Shown piece by piece: positions 8,510 to 16,982 of a DNA stretch of 64,000 bases. The translations under genes and the position numbers were made by a program. Numbering within the stretch: the stretch's first letter is position 1; each line of letters begins with the position of its first letter. The DNA lies in NCBI RefSeq assembly GCF_037914945.1, contig NZ_CP149787.1:2976001-3040000 (forward strand), given 5' to 3'. The DNA comes from Haloterrigena sp. KLK7 (lineage in GTDB: Archaea > Halobacteriota > Halobacteria > Halobacteriales > Natrialbaceae). The notes under the pieces were generated by a model. The model worked only from the letters and a program-made list of their open reading frames with translations, did not search any database and was not told the DNA's origin.

Positions 8510-8791
8510 ATGAGCGGCGATACGACCCGACGGAATTCGCAGAGCGGCGGTCTCGAGAACATCCGCGAGGCGTCGGACGCGGTGGAGAAGTCCACGGCTG
8601 CGGTGACCGTAGAGAAGATCTGGGAGCGGTGGCGGACCGCCAGCGCCATCGTCGTGCTGGCGGTCACTAGCGTCCTGCTGTATCAGATCGACGGCTACCT
8701 GTCGATCGACTCGCAAGTGTTCGGCGGGATCACCATTTTCATGCTGATCTACTTCCTCGCGACGCTCCGTTCGGACGTCTCGATGGAGTGA
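8510..8791 (+). CDS. Small membrane protein of unknown function
   Basis: The 93-residue protein starts at the ATG at 8510 (MSGDTTRRNSQSGG), about 27-30 nt after a TATA-like CTATTTACG, as for a leaderless transcript. A soluble, charged N-terminal region (residues 1-43) is followed by two hydrophobic segments (about 45-61 and 67-85) and a short charged tail ending SDVSME. I do not recognise a family. It lies directly upstream of an RDD-domain membrane protein on the same strand, so both may concern the membrane, but no function is assigned. Confidence 0.7.
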   Translation: MSGDTTRRNSQSGGLENIREASDAVEKSTAAVTVEKIWERWRTASAIVVLAVTSVLLYQIDGYLSIDSQVFGGITIFMLIYFLATLRSDVSME

Positions 8792-8881
8792 CCGCGGCCG
8801 CCACCCCCGGTGTCGATTGATGGCAGGTATTTTGTGCGCGCTGACGAATGCATCCGCTATGAACAGCGGGGCGATGGAATC

Positions 8882-9457
8882 GTGATCGACTGGAAGTTAG
8901 ACGGGTTCCTGCCCACGGAGCGGCAACCGGCACCGGTACTGGAGTCCGCGGACGACCGCGACGTGTTGCTCGCCCGCGGCGCCGCGGCGGCGATCGACCT
9001 GTTCGTCTGCTACGTCCTGATCGAGTTCCCGCTGATCTACGTGCTGGGGTTCGCGTTCAGCGAGCCCTACGAGGAACTGGGCGGCTACGCCGTCGTCCTC
9101 TCGCTGCTCGCGCTGTTGCCGATTTACGCCACCTACTCCTTTATCCTCGAGTGGCGTTACGGCCGGACGCCGGGGAAGGTCAACCGCGACCTGCTGGTCG
9201 TCATGGCGGACGGTCGGCCGTGTACGTACCGCGCCAGCGCCGTGCGGAACCTCCTCCTGTACGTCGATCTCCTCGGCGTACCGCCGCTCGTGATCGGCGC
9301 CGTATCGGCCCTCCTGACCGACGGACGTCGCCTCGGCGACCACGCGGCCGAGACGGTCGTCGTTCGCTCGACGGCGCCGACGGATCGCGACGCGGCGGTC
9401 TCGGCCGACGCGGACACGAGCGCGGCCGCTCGAGCGAGCGAGAACGGAGAGAACTGA
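8882..9457 (+). CDS. RDD family membrane protein
   Basis: The protein has the RDD-domain arrangement: LLARGAAAAIDLFVCYVLI starts the first transmembrane segment with the conserved Arg and Asp, a second hydrophobic stretch ends before EWRYGRTPGK, and the third follows NLLLYVDLLGVPPLVIG, with DGRRLGDHAAETVVV after it. Functions in the family are varied; some members are linked to sodium/proton exchange. A TATA-like GTATTTTGTG at about 8825-8834 would place transcription start near 8857, so I prefer the GTG at 8882 over the GTG at 8810. A short out-of-frame ORF (ATG 8860) ends on this GTG. The tail after residue 165 is acidic and low in complexity. Confidence 0.75.
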   Translation: MIDWKLDGFLPTERQPAPVLESADDRDVLLARGAAAAIDLFVCYVLIEFPLIYVLGFAFSEPYEELGGYAVVLSLLALLPIYATYSFILEWRYGRTPGKVNRDLLVVMADGRPCTYRASAVRNLLLYVDLLGVPPLVIGAVSALLTDGRRLGDHAAETVVVRSTAPTDRDAAVSADADTSAAARASENGEN

Positions 9458-9479
9458 CCGCCACGGTCGAGGCGCGGGC

Positions 9480-10565
9480 TCAGGCGATTCGGACGCCCGA
9501 GTCGGCGTCGAACAACTGGATGTATTCGTCCTCGAAGACGAGTCCGTACTCCTTGCCCTCGCCCTCGAAGTCGGGATCGGTGACGACGACGATCTCGCCG
9601 AACTCCGTCTCGAAGAAGCTGTGAGTCGCATCGCCCAGCGGCTCGTCCAGCAGGTGCGTCGCCGGGATGCCCATCGCGGGATCCTCGCTGACCGTGATGT
9701 GCTGCGGGCGAAGGCCCACGTGGACGTCCTCGCCGGCCCATCCCTCGAGCCCGTCGCGGGCGAGGTCGTACTCGTAGCCGCCGACCGCGAGTTCGGCGGT
9801 CCCGTTGACGGCCCTGACGTTCCCGTCGAAGAACTGGGTCGACGGCTGGCCGATGAACTGACTGACGAACTGCGAGGCCGGTTCGTCGTACACCTCCTTC
9901 GGCGGGGCGACCTGCGCGAGTTCACCGTCGTTGATGACCGCGACGCGATCGGACATGGTCATCGCCTCCTCCTGGTCGTGGGTGACGTACAGCGTCGGAC
10001 AGCCGATCTCGTCGGTCACCTTCTCGACGACCGGCCGCAGCTCGGCCTTGAGCTTGGCGTCCAGATCCGACATCGGCTCGTCGAACAGGAAGATCTCCGG
10101 GTCGCGCACGAGCGATCGACCCAGCGCGACGCGCTGTTGCTGTCCGCCGGAGAGGTCCGCGGGCATCTTCTTCAGTTGGTCCGTGATCTGGAGCAGCTCC
10201 GCGGCCTCCTCGACGCGGGCTATGCGCTCTTCCCGCGAGAAGCCGGCGATCTTGAGGCCGTAGGCCATGTTCTCTGCGACGCTCATGTGCGGGTACAGCG
10301 CGATGTCCTGGAAGAGCAACGCGATGTTGCGTTCCTGGACCGGCTTGTTCGTCACGTCGCGGTCGCCGAACTTGATCGTCCCGCTGGTCGGCTTGTTCAG
10401 CCCCGCGACACAGCGCAGCGTCGTGGTCTTGCCACAGCCTGACGGCCCCACCAGCGTCACGAACTCGCCGTCCTCGATGGTGAGGTCGACGTCGTCGACC
10501 GCGACGATTCTGTTGCCCGATTCCTCGTACACTTTCGTCAGATTCCGGATCTCGATGTCTGGCAT
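9480..10565 (-). CDS. Sugar-type ABC transporter ATP-binding protein (MalK/UgpC-like)
   Basis: The 361-residue ATPase has Walker A GPSGCGKTTT, Q-loop FQDIALYPHMS, signature LSGGQQQRVALGRSLVRDPE, Walker B IFLFDEPMSDLD and the H-switch VTHDQEEAMTMSD, followed by a C-terminal TOBE-type regulatory domain (about residues 240-361). It energises uptake by the two permeases and lipoprotein encoded just upstream on the same strand. It is the last gene of the operon, 44 nt after the permease at 10610. The substrate is not evident; the family (CUT1) usually transports oligosaccharides or glycerol phosphate compounds. Confidence 0.93.
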   Translation of the reverse strand: MPDIEIRNLTKVYEESGNRIVAVDDVDLTIEDGEFVTLVGPSGCGKTTTLRCVAGLNKPTSGTIKFGDRDVTNKPVQERNIALLFQDIALYPHMSVAENMAYGLKIAGFSREERIARVEEAAELLQITDQLKKMPADLSGGQQQRVALGRSLVRDPEIFLFDEPMSDLDAKLKAELRPVVEKVTDEIGCPTLYVTHDQEEAMTMSDRVAVINDGELAQVAPPKEVYDEPASQFVSQFIGQPSTQFFDGNVRAVNGTAELAVGGYEYDLARDGLEGWAGEDVHVGLRPQHITVSEDPAMGIPATHLLDEPLGDATHSFFETEFGEIVVVTDPDFEGEGKEYGLVFEDEYIQLFDADSGVRIA

Positions 10566-10609
10566 ATGTTGGTATGACTCGTGGTGTCAATTATAGATTC
10601 GGGGCGCTC

Positions 10610-11482
10610 TCAGAGGGCCCTGACCTGGAATCCCTTCAGCAGGTAGCTCTGCATGAAGTAGGCGAACAGCAGCGGTGGCAGCGTCATGGCCAGCGAGATC
10701 GCCATCAGGTAGGCGTCCGGCAGGAACTGCGCCTGTCCCATCGCCCGGAGGATGCCGGGGGCGAACGTCGTGGTATCGGTCTGGGGCAGGAGGATCTGCG
10801 CGAACGTGAAGTCGTTCCACGCGAGCGCGAAGGCGAACAGGGCCGCGGCGATGATCGCCGGTCGACACTGGGGGACGACGACGTCGCGAAAGCCCCGCCA
10901 GCGCGAGGCGCCGTCGACCCAGGCCGCCTCCTCGTGGGCCTCCGGGATCGTCATGATGTACTTCCACATCAGCCACACCGCGAAGGGCATCGAGACGGCC
11001 GACAGCGCGATGATGAGCCCGACTCTGGTGCCGAGCAACCCGATGGACCGCCAGATCTGGTAGAGCGGGATGCCGATGACGATGGGACTGAAGAGGTAGC
11101 CGATCAGGAGGATCCGCGCGAAGTTCTCCTTCTGCGGGAACTCGAGTCGCGCGAGGCCGTAGCCGGCGAGCAGCGAGACGATGACGACCGTGACGATGGT
11201 CCCGATGGCCACCACGACCGTGTTGAACATGTAGGTGTACATCTCCGGCTCCGTGATGACCGTGAAGTTATCCAGCGTGAATATGTCGGGCGTGGGGAAG
11301 ACGGTGATGCTGTTCTCGACGGTCTCGTACTCGGTGAAGGCGAGCTGGGTCATCCAGTAGATCGGCCAGGCGCCGACGAGTACGATAATCGCGGTACTGA
11401 TGAGTTTCAGTGCCTCGAAGAACTCGGTCTCACGGTCGTACGAGAGGCCGAAGATGCCTCCCGGTGGTTCTTTCTGACTCAT
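10610..11482 (-). CDS. Carbohydrate ABC transporter permease (MalG-like)
   Basis: A 290-residue inner-membrane permease with about six transmembrane segments. The cytoplasmic coupling (EAA) loop reads EAAWVDGASRWRGFRDVVVP, which contacts the ATPase. Its start (ATG 11482) overlaps the stop of the other permease by 4 nt (11479-11482), so the two subunits are translationally coupled and form the heterodimeric channel of the importer. Confidence 0.92.
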   Translation of the reverse strand: MSQKEPPGGIFGLSYDRETEFFEALKLISTAIIVLVGAWPIYWMTQLAFTEYETVENSITVFPTPDIFTLDNFTVITEPEMYTYMFNTVVVAIGTIVTVVIVSLLAGYGLARLEFPQKENFARILLIGYLFSPIVIGIPLYQIWRSIGLLGTRVGLIIALSAVSMPFAVWLMWKYIMTIPEAHEEAAWVDGASRWRGFRDVVVPQCRPAIIAAALFAFALAWNDFTFAQILLPQTDTTTFAPGILRAMGQAQFLPDAYLMAISLAMTLPPLLFAYFMQSYLLKGFQVRAL

Positions 11483-12432
11483 GTCGTCGTCTCCACCTCC
11501 TCGCTGGGATTGAAGAGCTTGAAGTAGACGATCGCCGACGCCAGCAGGAACAGGAACATGACGACGGCGATCGCGTTCGCGAGTCCGTACTCCTGACCCG
11601 TGTAGACGGTCTTGTAGGCCAACACGGGGAGCGTGGTCGTGGCGTTACCGGGGCCGCCCTGCGTGAGCTGCCAGATGATGTCGAACTTGTTGAACATGAA
11701 GATCGACCGGAGCAGGACGACGACCAGGACGATCCCCATGAGGCGGGGCAGGGTGATGTCGCGGAACATCTGCCACCGGTTCGCGCCGCAGATCTTCGCC
11801 GCCTCGTAGAACCGGTCGGGAATCGCACGCAGCTGCGCGAGCGTGAAGATGGTGACGAAGACGGCGAACTTCCAGCTCCCGATGAGGATCAGCAGCCGCA
11901 TGGCCCAGTCGCGCGAGCCCAGTGGGGCCGTCTGGCTGGCCCACAGGTCGAACCACTCGGCGCCCATCATCTGGAACACGCCGCCGGGCGGATCGAACAC
12001 TCGCAGCGCCACCAGCGAGACGATGATCGTCGGGATCAGGTAGGCCGTGAAGACCACCGCGGTGAGGAGCTTCTGACCGCGGGTGATGCGGTTGAGCACC
12101 AGCGCCATCCAGAGCCCGACGACGAGCTGGATGAGCGTGCTGCCGACCATGTAGACGATCCCCCGCCACAGCGAGCCCCAGAACGTGGCGATGTTCATGA
12201 CCTCGCGGTAGTTCTCGAGGCCGACCCACTCCCACTCGGGGTTGAGCGTGTGGATGTCGTGTAACGATGCCCAGAACGCGAACGCGATCGGAAACACCGC
12301 GATGAGAACGTACAGTACGATGACGGGGAGAACGGTAGCGACTCCGGCAACGGTCTCCCGCTCGACGGGTAAATCGTCCCACGGGATATACGGCCCGCGG
12401 GGTCGTATCGATTCTCCGGTTTCACTGGCCAT
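11479..12432 (-). CDS. Sugar ABC transporter permease (MalF-like)
   Basis: The 317-residue permease has six or so hydrophobic segments, the first at about residues 30-50 (VATVLPVIVLYVLIAVFPIA). Its EAA-loop, EAAKICGANRWQMFRDITLP, is the coupling helix sequence for the ATPase. It follows the substrate-binding lipoprotein gene by 105 nt and overlaps the second permease by 4 nt. The order binding protein, MalF-like, MalG-like, ATPase is typical for CUT1 importers. Confidence 0.92.
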   Translation of the reverse strand: MASETGESIRPRGPYIPWDDLPVERETVAGVATVLPVIVLYVLIAVFPIAFAFWASLHDIHTLNPEWEWVGLENYREVMNIATFWGSLWRGIVYMVGSTLIQLVVGLWMALVLNRITRGQKLLTAVVFTAYLIPTIIVSLVALRVFDPPGGVFQMMGAEWFDLWASQTAPLGSRDWAMRLLILIGSWKFAVFVTIFTLAQLRAIPDRFYEAAKICGANRWQMFRDITLPRLMGIVLVVVLLRSIFMFNKFDIIWQLTQGGPGNATTTLPVLAYKTVYTGQEYGLANAIAVVMFLFLLASAIVYFKLFNPSEEVETTT

Positions 12433-12537
12433 ATCTAGGAATCCTCTTCACCCATGCATGTTAATCTCACGGTCGTCCGTAAACGGTTCGTTCCACGCCG
12501 AACGCGGGAGATGTGGGATCGATCTCGTCGCGGTCGA

Positions 12538-13947
12538 TCAGCCGAACGTCTCCTGGGCCTCCTGGAACGCCTGCTCGAGTTGCCCGAGACCCCACTCGTA
12601 GGCCTCCTGGACGCTCATCGAGTCGGTGACGACGTTGTTGACCATCTCGCCGTAGAACCACTGGCGTTGCATGTACAGCGACTCGGGCGAGGAGATGTTG
12701 GCCTCGTCGACGCTGCCGTAGTGGTTGCCCCAGATCTCGTCCTGACAGTACTGGAGCTTCTCGAGCAGATGGGGGTGGGCCTCGAAGATGCCCTGGCTCT
12801 GGAACGCGTCGGACTCGATCACGTCGGAGTAGGTCGGCAGGAACCGGCCCGGATCCGCCTCGTAGAACCGCACGGTCCGCTCCATGCTGTCGGCGTAGAG
12901 CCACTCGAACCACTGCTTGACGTCCTCCGGTCTGTCGCCGTTCGAGAAGACGTGGTAGCCGTCCGGCGCCGGTGCGGACAGCCAGTTCTCGTCCTCGTCG
13001 ATCTCTCCCCAGGTCGGGTACGCTCGGATCTGGGTGGCCTCGGCCAGCCCGCGGAGGGCGTCGCTGTCCTGGGCCTCGGCCGTGAGCGCAGTGACGCCGA
13101 CCGGCCAGGCGTTGAGGTGATAGCACTGCGCGTACTGGCCCTGAATCCACTGGCTGAGCGACTCCGCCCAGCCGATGCTGGTCGGGTCGGGCGAGTACTG
13201 GGAGAGCTCCTTCATATACTGCAACACCGTCGTCACCTCTTCCTCGGGGAAGTGTACTTCGAGTTCCTCGCGCGCGTCAGGGTCCGTCCAGCGGAGGCCG
13301 ATGCCGGAGACGCCCGCGCTCGCCAGGAGTACCAGGAACTCGTCCTGGCTCTTGCCGGTCGGCATCCCGGCCAGTCCGTACCCGCGGGCGTCCACGTCGT
13401 CCGCCTCGTCGATGGCTTGGGCGTTGTCGAGGACGTCCTGGAAGGTCTCCGGTTCCTCCAGCCCGAGCTGTTCGTAGATGTCCGCCCGATACTGGAAGTT
13501 CGAGACGTACAGGCCGTGGGGAATCTGGTAGAGTTCGTCGCCCTCACCGAGGAACGCGTTCGTGTTGATCTCCCCGTTGACCTCCTCGATCGACGAGACG
13601 ACGTCGTTGACGGTCTCGAGCTGACCGGTTTCCCAGATGTCGGCTACCTGGTCGAACGTCGATGTGTTGGCGTCCGGCGGATTACCCGACTGGATTAACT
13701 GGGCGAGTCGACCCTCCTGAGTGCCGGACATCCCCCCTTCCTCGATGTTCATCGGGATGTCAGTCTCGTCCTCGAACTCCGACTCGAGCTCTCCCCAGAG
13801 CTGTTCCCACTGACTGTTGTAGTAGTCCGTGATGAAGTGAACGTCACCGTCGCCGCCACCGCCACCCAGACAGCCCGCCACGGCAGCCGCCATTCCGACA
13901 CCGGTTCCCGTCAGTACCTGACGTCTATTGAAGTTGCTTTCCGACAT
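12538..13947 (-). CDS. ABC transporter substrate-binding lipoprotein (Tat-exported)
   Basis: The 469-residue protein starts with a twin-arginine signal, NFNRRQVLTGTG, and a lipobox, AAVAGC (Cys about residue 26), followed by a glycine linker, so it is exported folded and anchored by lipid, as is common in haloarchaea. The rest resembles family 1 extracellular solute-binding proteins (for example IPHGLYVSNFQYRADIYEQL and YHVFSNGDRPEDVKQW). It is the first gene of the importer operon; a TATA-like element lies 43-50 nt upstream. The ligand is unknown; sugars are the usual guess. Confidence 0.92.
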   Translation of the reverse strand: MSESNFNRRQVLTGTGVGMAAAVAGCLGGGGGDGDVHFITDYYNSQWEQLWGELESEFEDETDIPMNIEEGGMSGTQEGRLAQLIQSGNPPDANTSTFDQVADIWETGQLETVNDVVSSIEEVNGEINTNAFLGEGDELYQIPHGLYVSNFQYRADIYEQLGLEEPETFQDVLDNAQAIDEADDVDARGYGLAGMPTGKSQDEFLVLLASAGVSGIGLRWTDPDAREELEVHFPEEEVTTVLQYMKELSQYSPDPTSIGWAESLSQWIQGQYAQCYHLNAWPVGVTALTAEAQDSDALRGLAEATQIRAYPTWGEIDEDENWLSAPAPDGYHVFSNGDRPEDVKQWFEWLYADSMERTVRFYEADPGRFLPTYSDVIESDAFQSQGIFEAHPHLLEKLQYCQDEIWGNHYGSVDEANISSPESLYMQRQWFYGEMVNNVVTDSMSVQEAYEWGLGQLEQAFQEAQETFG

Positions 13948-13987
13948 CTGTGATCAATCCACACACGTACAGTGTTAACAGGAACCG

Positions 13988-13999
13988 GCATATAAAACT
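13988..13999 (-). promoter_or_regulatory. TATA-like promoter of the ABC importer operon
   Basis: On the minus strand the sequence TTTTATATGCC runs from about 13998 down to 13988, 43-50 nt before the ATG at 13947. This predicts a short 5' leader of roughly 20 nt, unlike the leaderless arrangement of several other genes here. The surroundings are AT-rich (14000-14010). Confidence 0.5.
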
Positions 14000-14139
14000 T
14001 CATTATTTATTCTGGAGGTCGCGCTGCTATTTTTGACTGCTGTTACGGGGTGTTATTATATAGCAGGTCGGCTGCCAGCCGAAATCCGCAGCGGGACGCA
14101 GCGAAGGGACGGCGTCGTATCGGGCGCTCGGTCCCGTAT

Positions 14140-15678
14140 TCACTGCGGTCCGACGGTCTCGGAGACCCAGCCGGTGGCCCCGTCGGGCTTCGGGCCGTCC
14201 TTCTCGGGGATCTGGCGGTTCCCGTCACCGTCGCGTGCCCGGACGATTACCTCGTGCGTTCCCGACGCTCCGTACTCGTGGCGCCACTGTCGCCAGACGT
14301 CCTCGCCGGGGAGGGGATCGGACAGTTCGGCGTCGTCCCACGTGTCGCCGCCGTCGGTCGAGACCTCGACGGCCTCGATCCCTCTGGTGCCGGCGTAGGC
14401 GTGGCCGGCCACCTCGACGCGGCCGCCGCCCAGGCGGTTGACCTGCCAGAGCTTGGCGACCGTCTCGACCGGACCGGTGCCGTGCCAGCCGCGGTGTTCC
14501 CAGTAGCCCATCGTGTCCTCGTCGCGGACCTCGATCTCGGTCAGCCACTTCACGTTGATCTCGCCCCAGTGACCCGGGACGAGCGCGCGCACCGGCGCGC
14601 CGTGTGCCCGCGGCAGCGGGCGCCCGTTCATTCGGTAGGCCAACAACCCCGGCCAGAGCGCGTCGATCGGGAACTCGTTGTAATAGCCGTCCGCCCCGTG
14701 CAGGACGACGCGGTCGCCGCGAGGGTTCGCCTCCTCGAGGAGTCGCTCGACGGGAACGCCGCCCCAGAGGGCGGTGTCCATCTGCCGGCCGTTCAACTGA
14801 TCGCCGACGCAGCGCAGCGTGACGAACCGATCCTCCGTCTCCATGGCCTCGATGTCCGAGACGTCGTACTCCGCTTCCTCCTCGACGGCGCCCGTGATCG
14901 AGAGCGACCACGCCCCGCGGTCGACGTCGGGGTTCACGTTGGCGATGTCGACCTCGTAGAAGTCCGTGCTGACCAGTGGCTCGAGCCCCTCGACGGCGAG
15001 GGACTGCTCTTTCGCCCGCGTGAGCAGCTCGCGGACCTCGGGACGGGCGTCCTCGGGGATTTCGAGAGCCGGCGGAAATGACTCCTCGCCGGTCCCGCGG
15101 ACGAAGAGTCCGACCGCACTCAGGCCGATCGCCGACCCGACGGCCCCGAGGACGCGCCGCCGCCCCAGCGATCCGAGGGGGCCGTCCGCGCCGGCGCCGA
15201 GTAGACCCGTCCCGGCCGTCACCAGCAGGACGAGTCCGGCCCCGGCGGCGGTGCCGGCGCTCGAGACCGGCGACCGCGTCAGCCCGAACGCGAGCGCGCC
15301 CGGCAGGACCGTCCCGGCGATCACGCCGCCGACAGCCCTGGTGCTTCGGCGGGCCAGCGCGTCGGGGACGGGCTCGCGTCCCCGGAGGAGCAACACGCCG
15401 GGCAGCGCCGACAGCCCGAAGAGGAGACACGTCAGCGCGATGGCCGTCAGGAAGGCCACCTGGTGGCCGAGCGTCCCTAACTGCGTGATCGCGACGGTCA
15501 CGAGCGCCTCGGGGCTGGCCGCGATGACGACGCGGTCCACCGGCGTCGCGACGAAGGCCGGCCGCCGACCGACTGACAGGTACGACCCGCCTACGGCGGC
15601 GAGCCCCGCGGCGAGCGCCACGGCCACCACGGGAAGCCACGTGCGCACCCGAGCGATCGACCCCCAAGTGCGTGACAT
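14140..15678 (-). CDS. Sulfite-oxidase-like molybdopterin oxidoreductase with membrane domain
   Basis: The 512-residue protein has an N-terminal half (residues 1-195) with about five hydrophobic segments, then a soluble half of the sulfite oxidase family: FVTLRCVGDQLNG supplies the molybdenum-ligand cysteine (C290), HGADGYYNEFPIDA and GAPVRALVPGHWGEINVKW line the cofactor, and an Ig-like dimerisation domain (AYAGTRGIEAVEVSTDGGDTW) ends it. An internal LGRRRVLGAVGSA (residues 171-183) just before the last hydrophobic segment looks like a twin-arginine motif, which would place the enzyme domain outside the cell. The electron acceptor and substrate are unknown. No obvious operon partner is present. 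Confidence 0.88.
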   Translation of the reverse strand: MSRTWGSIARVRTWLPVVAVALAAGLAAVGGSYLSVGRRPAFVATPVDRVVIAASPEALVTVAITQLGTLGHQVAFLTAIALTCLLFGLSALPGVLLLRGREPVPDALARRSTRAVGGVIAGTVLPGALAFGLTRSPVSSAGTAAGAGLVLLVTAGTGLLGAGADGPLGSLGRRRVLGAVGSAIGLSAVGLFVRGTGEESFPPALEIPEDARPEVRELLTRAKEQSLAVEGLEPLVSTDFYEVDIANVNPDVDRGAWSLSITGAVEEEAEYDVSDIEAMETEDRFVTLRCVGDQLNGRQMDTALWGGVPVERLLEEANPRGDRVVLHGADGYYNEFPIDALWPGLLAYRMNGRPLPRAHGAPVRALVPGHWGEINVKWLTEIEVRDEDTMGYWEHRGWHGTGPVETVAKLWQVNRLGGGRVEVAGHAYAGTRGIEAVEVSTDGGDTWDDAELSDPLPGEDVWRQWRHEYGASGTHEVIVRARDGDGNRQIPEKDGPKPDGATGWVSETVGPQ

Positions 15679-16006
15679 TATCTATCAATATGGGGCGGGC
15701 GGACATGAAAGCTTCGCGGCCGTGGCCGGCTTCCGGAACGCCGTTCGGCCGCGCTGAGCGGACCGTCGACGGTCGACCGCCGCCGTGCCCGGTCTGCGCG
15801 CGTTCTCCGTTCCCGTCCGAGGAGCGGAGAGCCGACGGAACCGAGCGACCGGTTCGCCGTCGATCCCTGAGCGGGAGTACCGACACGTACTATTTTGTCC
15901 TCGTCGGCGCAATGATCGGGACGAGCATGCTGCCTCGCACACACTGTCGTCCACCGAGAGTCACCGCGCGCGTACGACGCACACCCGATCGCGAGGACCG
16001 CAGCCG
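15679..16006. other. Intergenic region between divergent genes
   Basis: These 328 bases separate the molybdoenzyme gene and the 2-hydroxyacid dehydrogenase gene. The frame upstream of 16007 stays open for some distance but is rich in Arg/Pro and unlike haloarchaeal protein, so I do not extend either gene into it. No repeat or clear operator was seen. Confidence 0.5.
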
Positions 16007-16945
16007 ATGACCGTCGTCGTAACGCCGTATCTCTTCGGGAGCGGCAGTCCGCGACTCGTCGACGAGATCCGCGACCGTCGGCCCGAGATCGACCTCGAAC
16101 ACGTCACCGACGAGGACGCGCTGCTCGAGGCGGTCGTGGACGCCGAGGTCGTCGTGACCGGACGGCTCCCCGACGACGTGTTGAACGCGGCCGACGACCT
16201 GCGGTGGGTTCAGGCGCTTAGCGCGGGCACGGACACGTACGATCACGACGCGCTCGCCGCCCGCGACGTCGCGCTGACGACGGTTTCGGGCATCCACGCG
16301 CGGCCGATCGGCCAGCAGGTGATGGGATATCTGCTCCATTTCGAACGCCGCTTCGATCGCGCGATCGCTCAGCAGCGCCGGCGGGAGTGGGAGCGCTACA
16401 CGGGTGGCGAACTCGGCGATCGAACGATCGGCATCGTCGGGGTCGGGGCGATCGGCTCGCAGGTCGCCGACTACTGCACCGCCTTCGACGCGCGGGTCGT
16501 CGGCACGAAACGCGATCCGACCGACGCGCCCGCGGCGCTGGACGCCGTCTACGGGCCGAACGAGCTCGAGTCCGTTCTCGCCGACAGCGACTACCTCGTC
16601 CTCGCCTGCCCGCTGACCGACGAGACCCGCGGACTGATCGACGCCGAGGCGCTGGCGACGCTTGACGACGACGCGGTGCTCGTCAACGTCGCCCGCGGCG
16701 AGGTCGTCGACGAGCCGGCGCTCGTGGACGCGCTCGAGGGCGACGAACTCGGCGGCGCCGCCCTCGACGTCTTCGAGGCGGAACCGCTGCCCGAGGAGTC
16801 CCAGCTGTGGGACCGCGACGACGTGCTCGTGACGCCCCACATGGCGGGATCGACGCCCCACTACTGGGAGCGGTGTGCCGATGTCTTCCTGCGGAACTAC
16901 GACCGGTTCCGAAGCGGGAAGGACCTCGAGAACAGGGTCGTCTGA
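16007..16945 (+). CDS. D-2-hydroxyacid dehydrogenase family protein
   Basis: The 312-residue protein has the NAD-binding Rossmann motif GIVGVGAIGSQVADYC and the catalytic triad of the family: Arg in LVNVARGEVVDEPALVDAL, Glu in DVFEAEPLPEES, and His in VTPHMAGSTPHYW. It reversibly reduces a 2-oxoacid to a D-2-hydroxyacid, and several haloarchaeal members act on branched 2-ketoacids. The ATG at 16007 (MTVVVTPYLF) was chosen because the sequence becomes typical there. It is convergent with the metallo-hydrolase gene at 16983. Confidence 0.9.
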   Translation: MTVVVTPYLFGSGSPRLVDEIRDRRPEIDLEHVTDEDALLEAVVDAEVVVTGRLPDDVLNAADDLRWVQALSAGTDTYDHDALAARDVALTTVSGIHARPIGQQVMGYLLHFERRFDRAIAQQRRREWERYTGGELGDRTIGIVGVGAIGSQVADYCTAFDARVVGTKRDPTDAPAALDAVYGPNELESVLADSDYLVLACPLTDETRGLIDAEALATLDDDAVLVNVARGEVVDEPALVDALEGDELGGAALDVFEAEPLPEESQLWDRDDVLVTPHMAGSTPHYWERCADVFLRNYDRFRSGKDLENRVV

Positions 16946-16982
16946 GCGCTCGCGTGCCGCGTCCCGTCGGTCCGCCGCTCGA

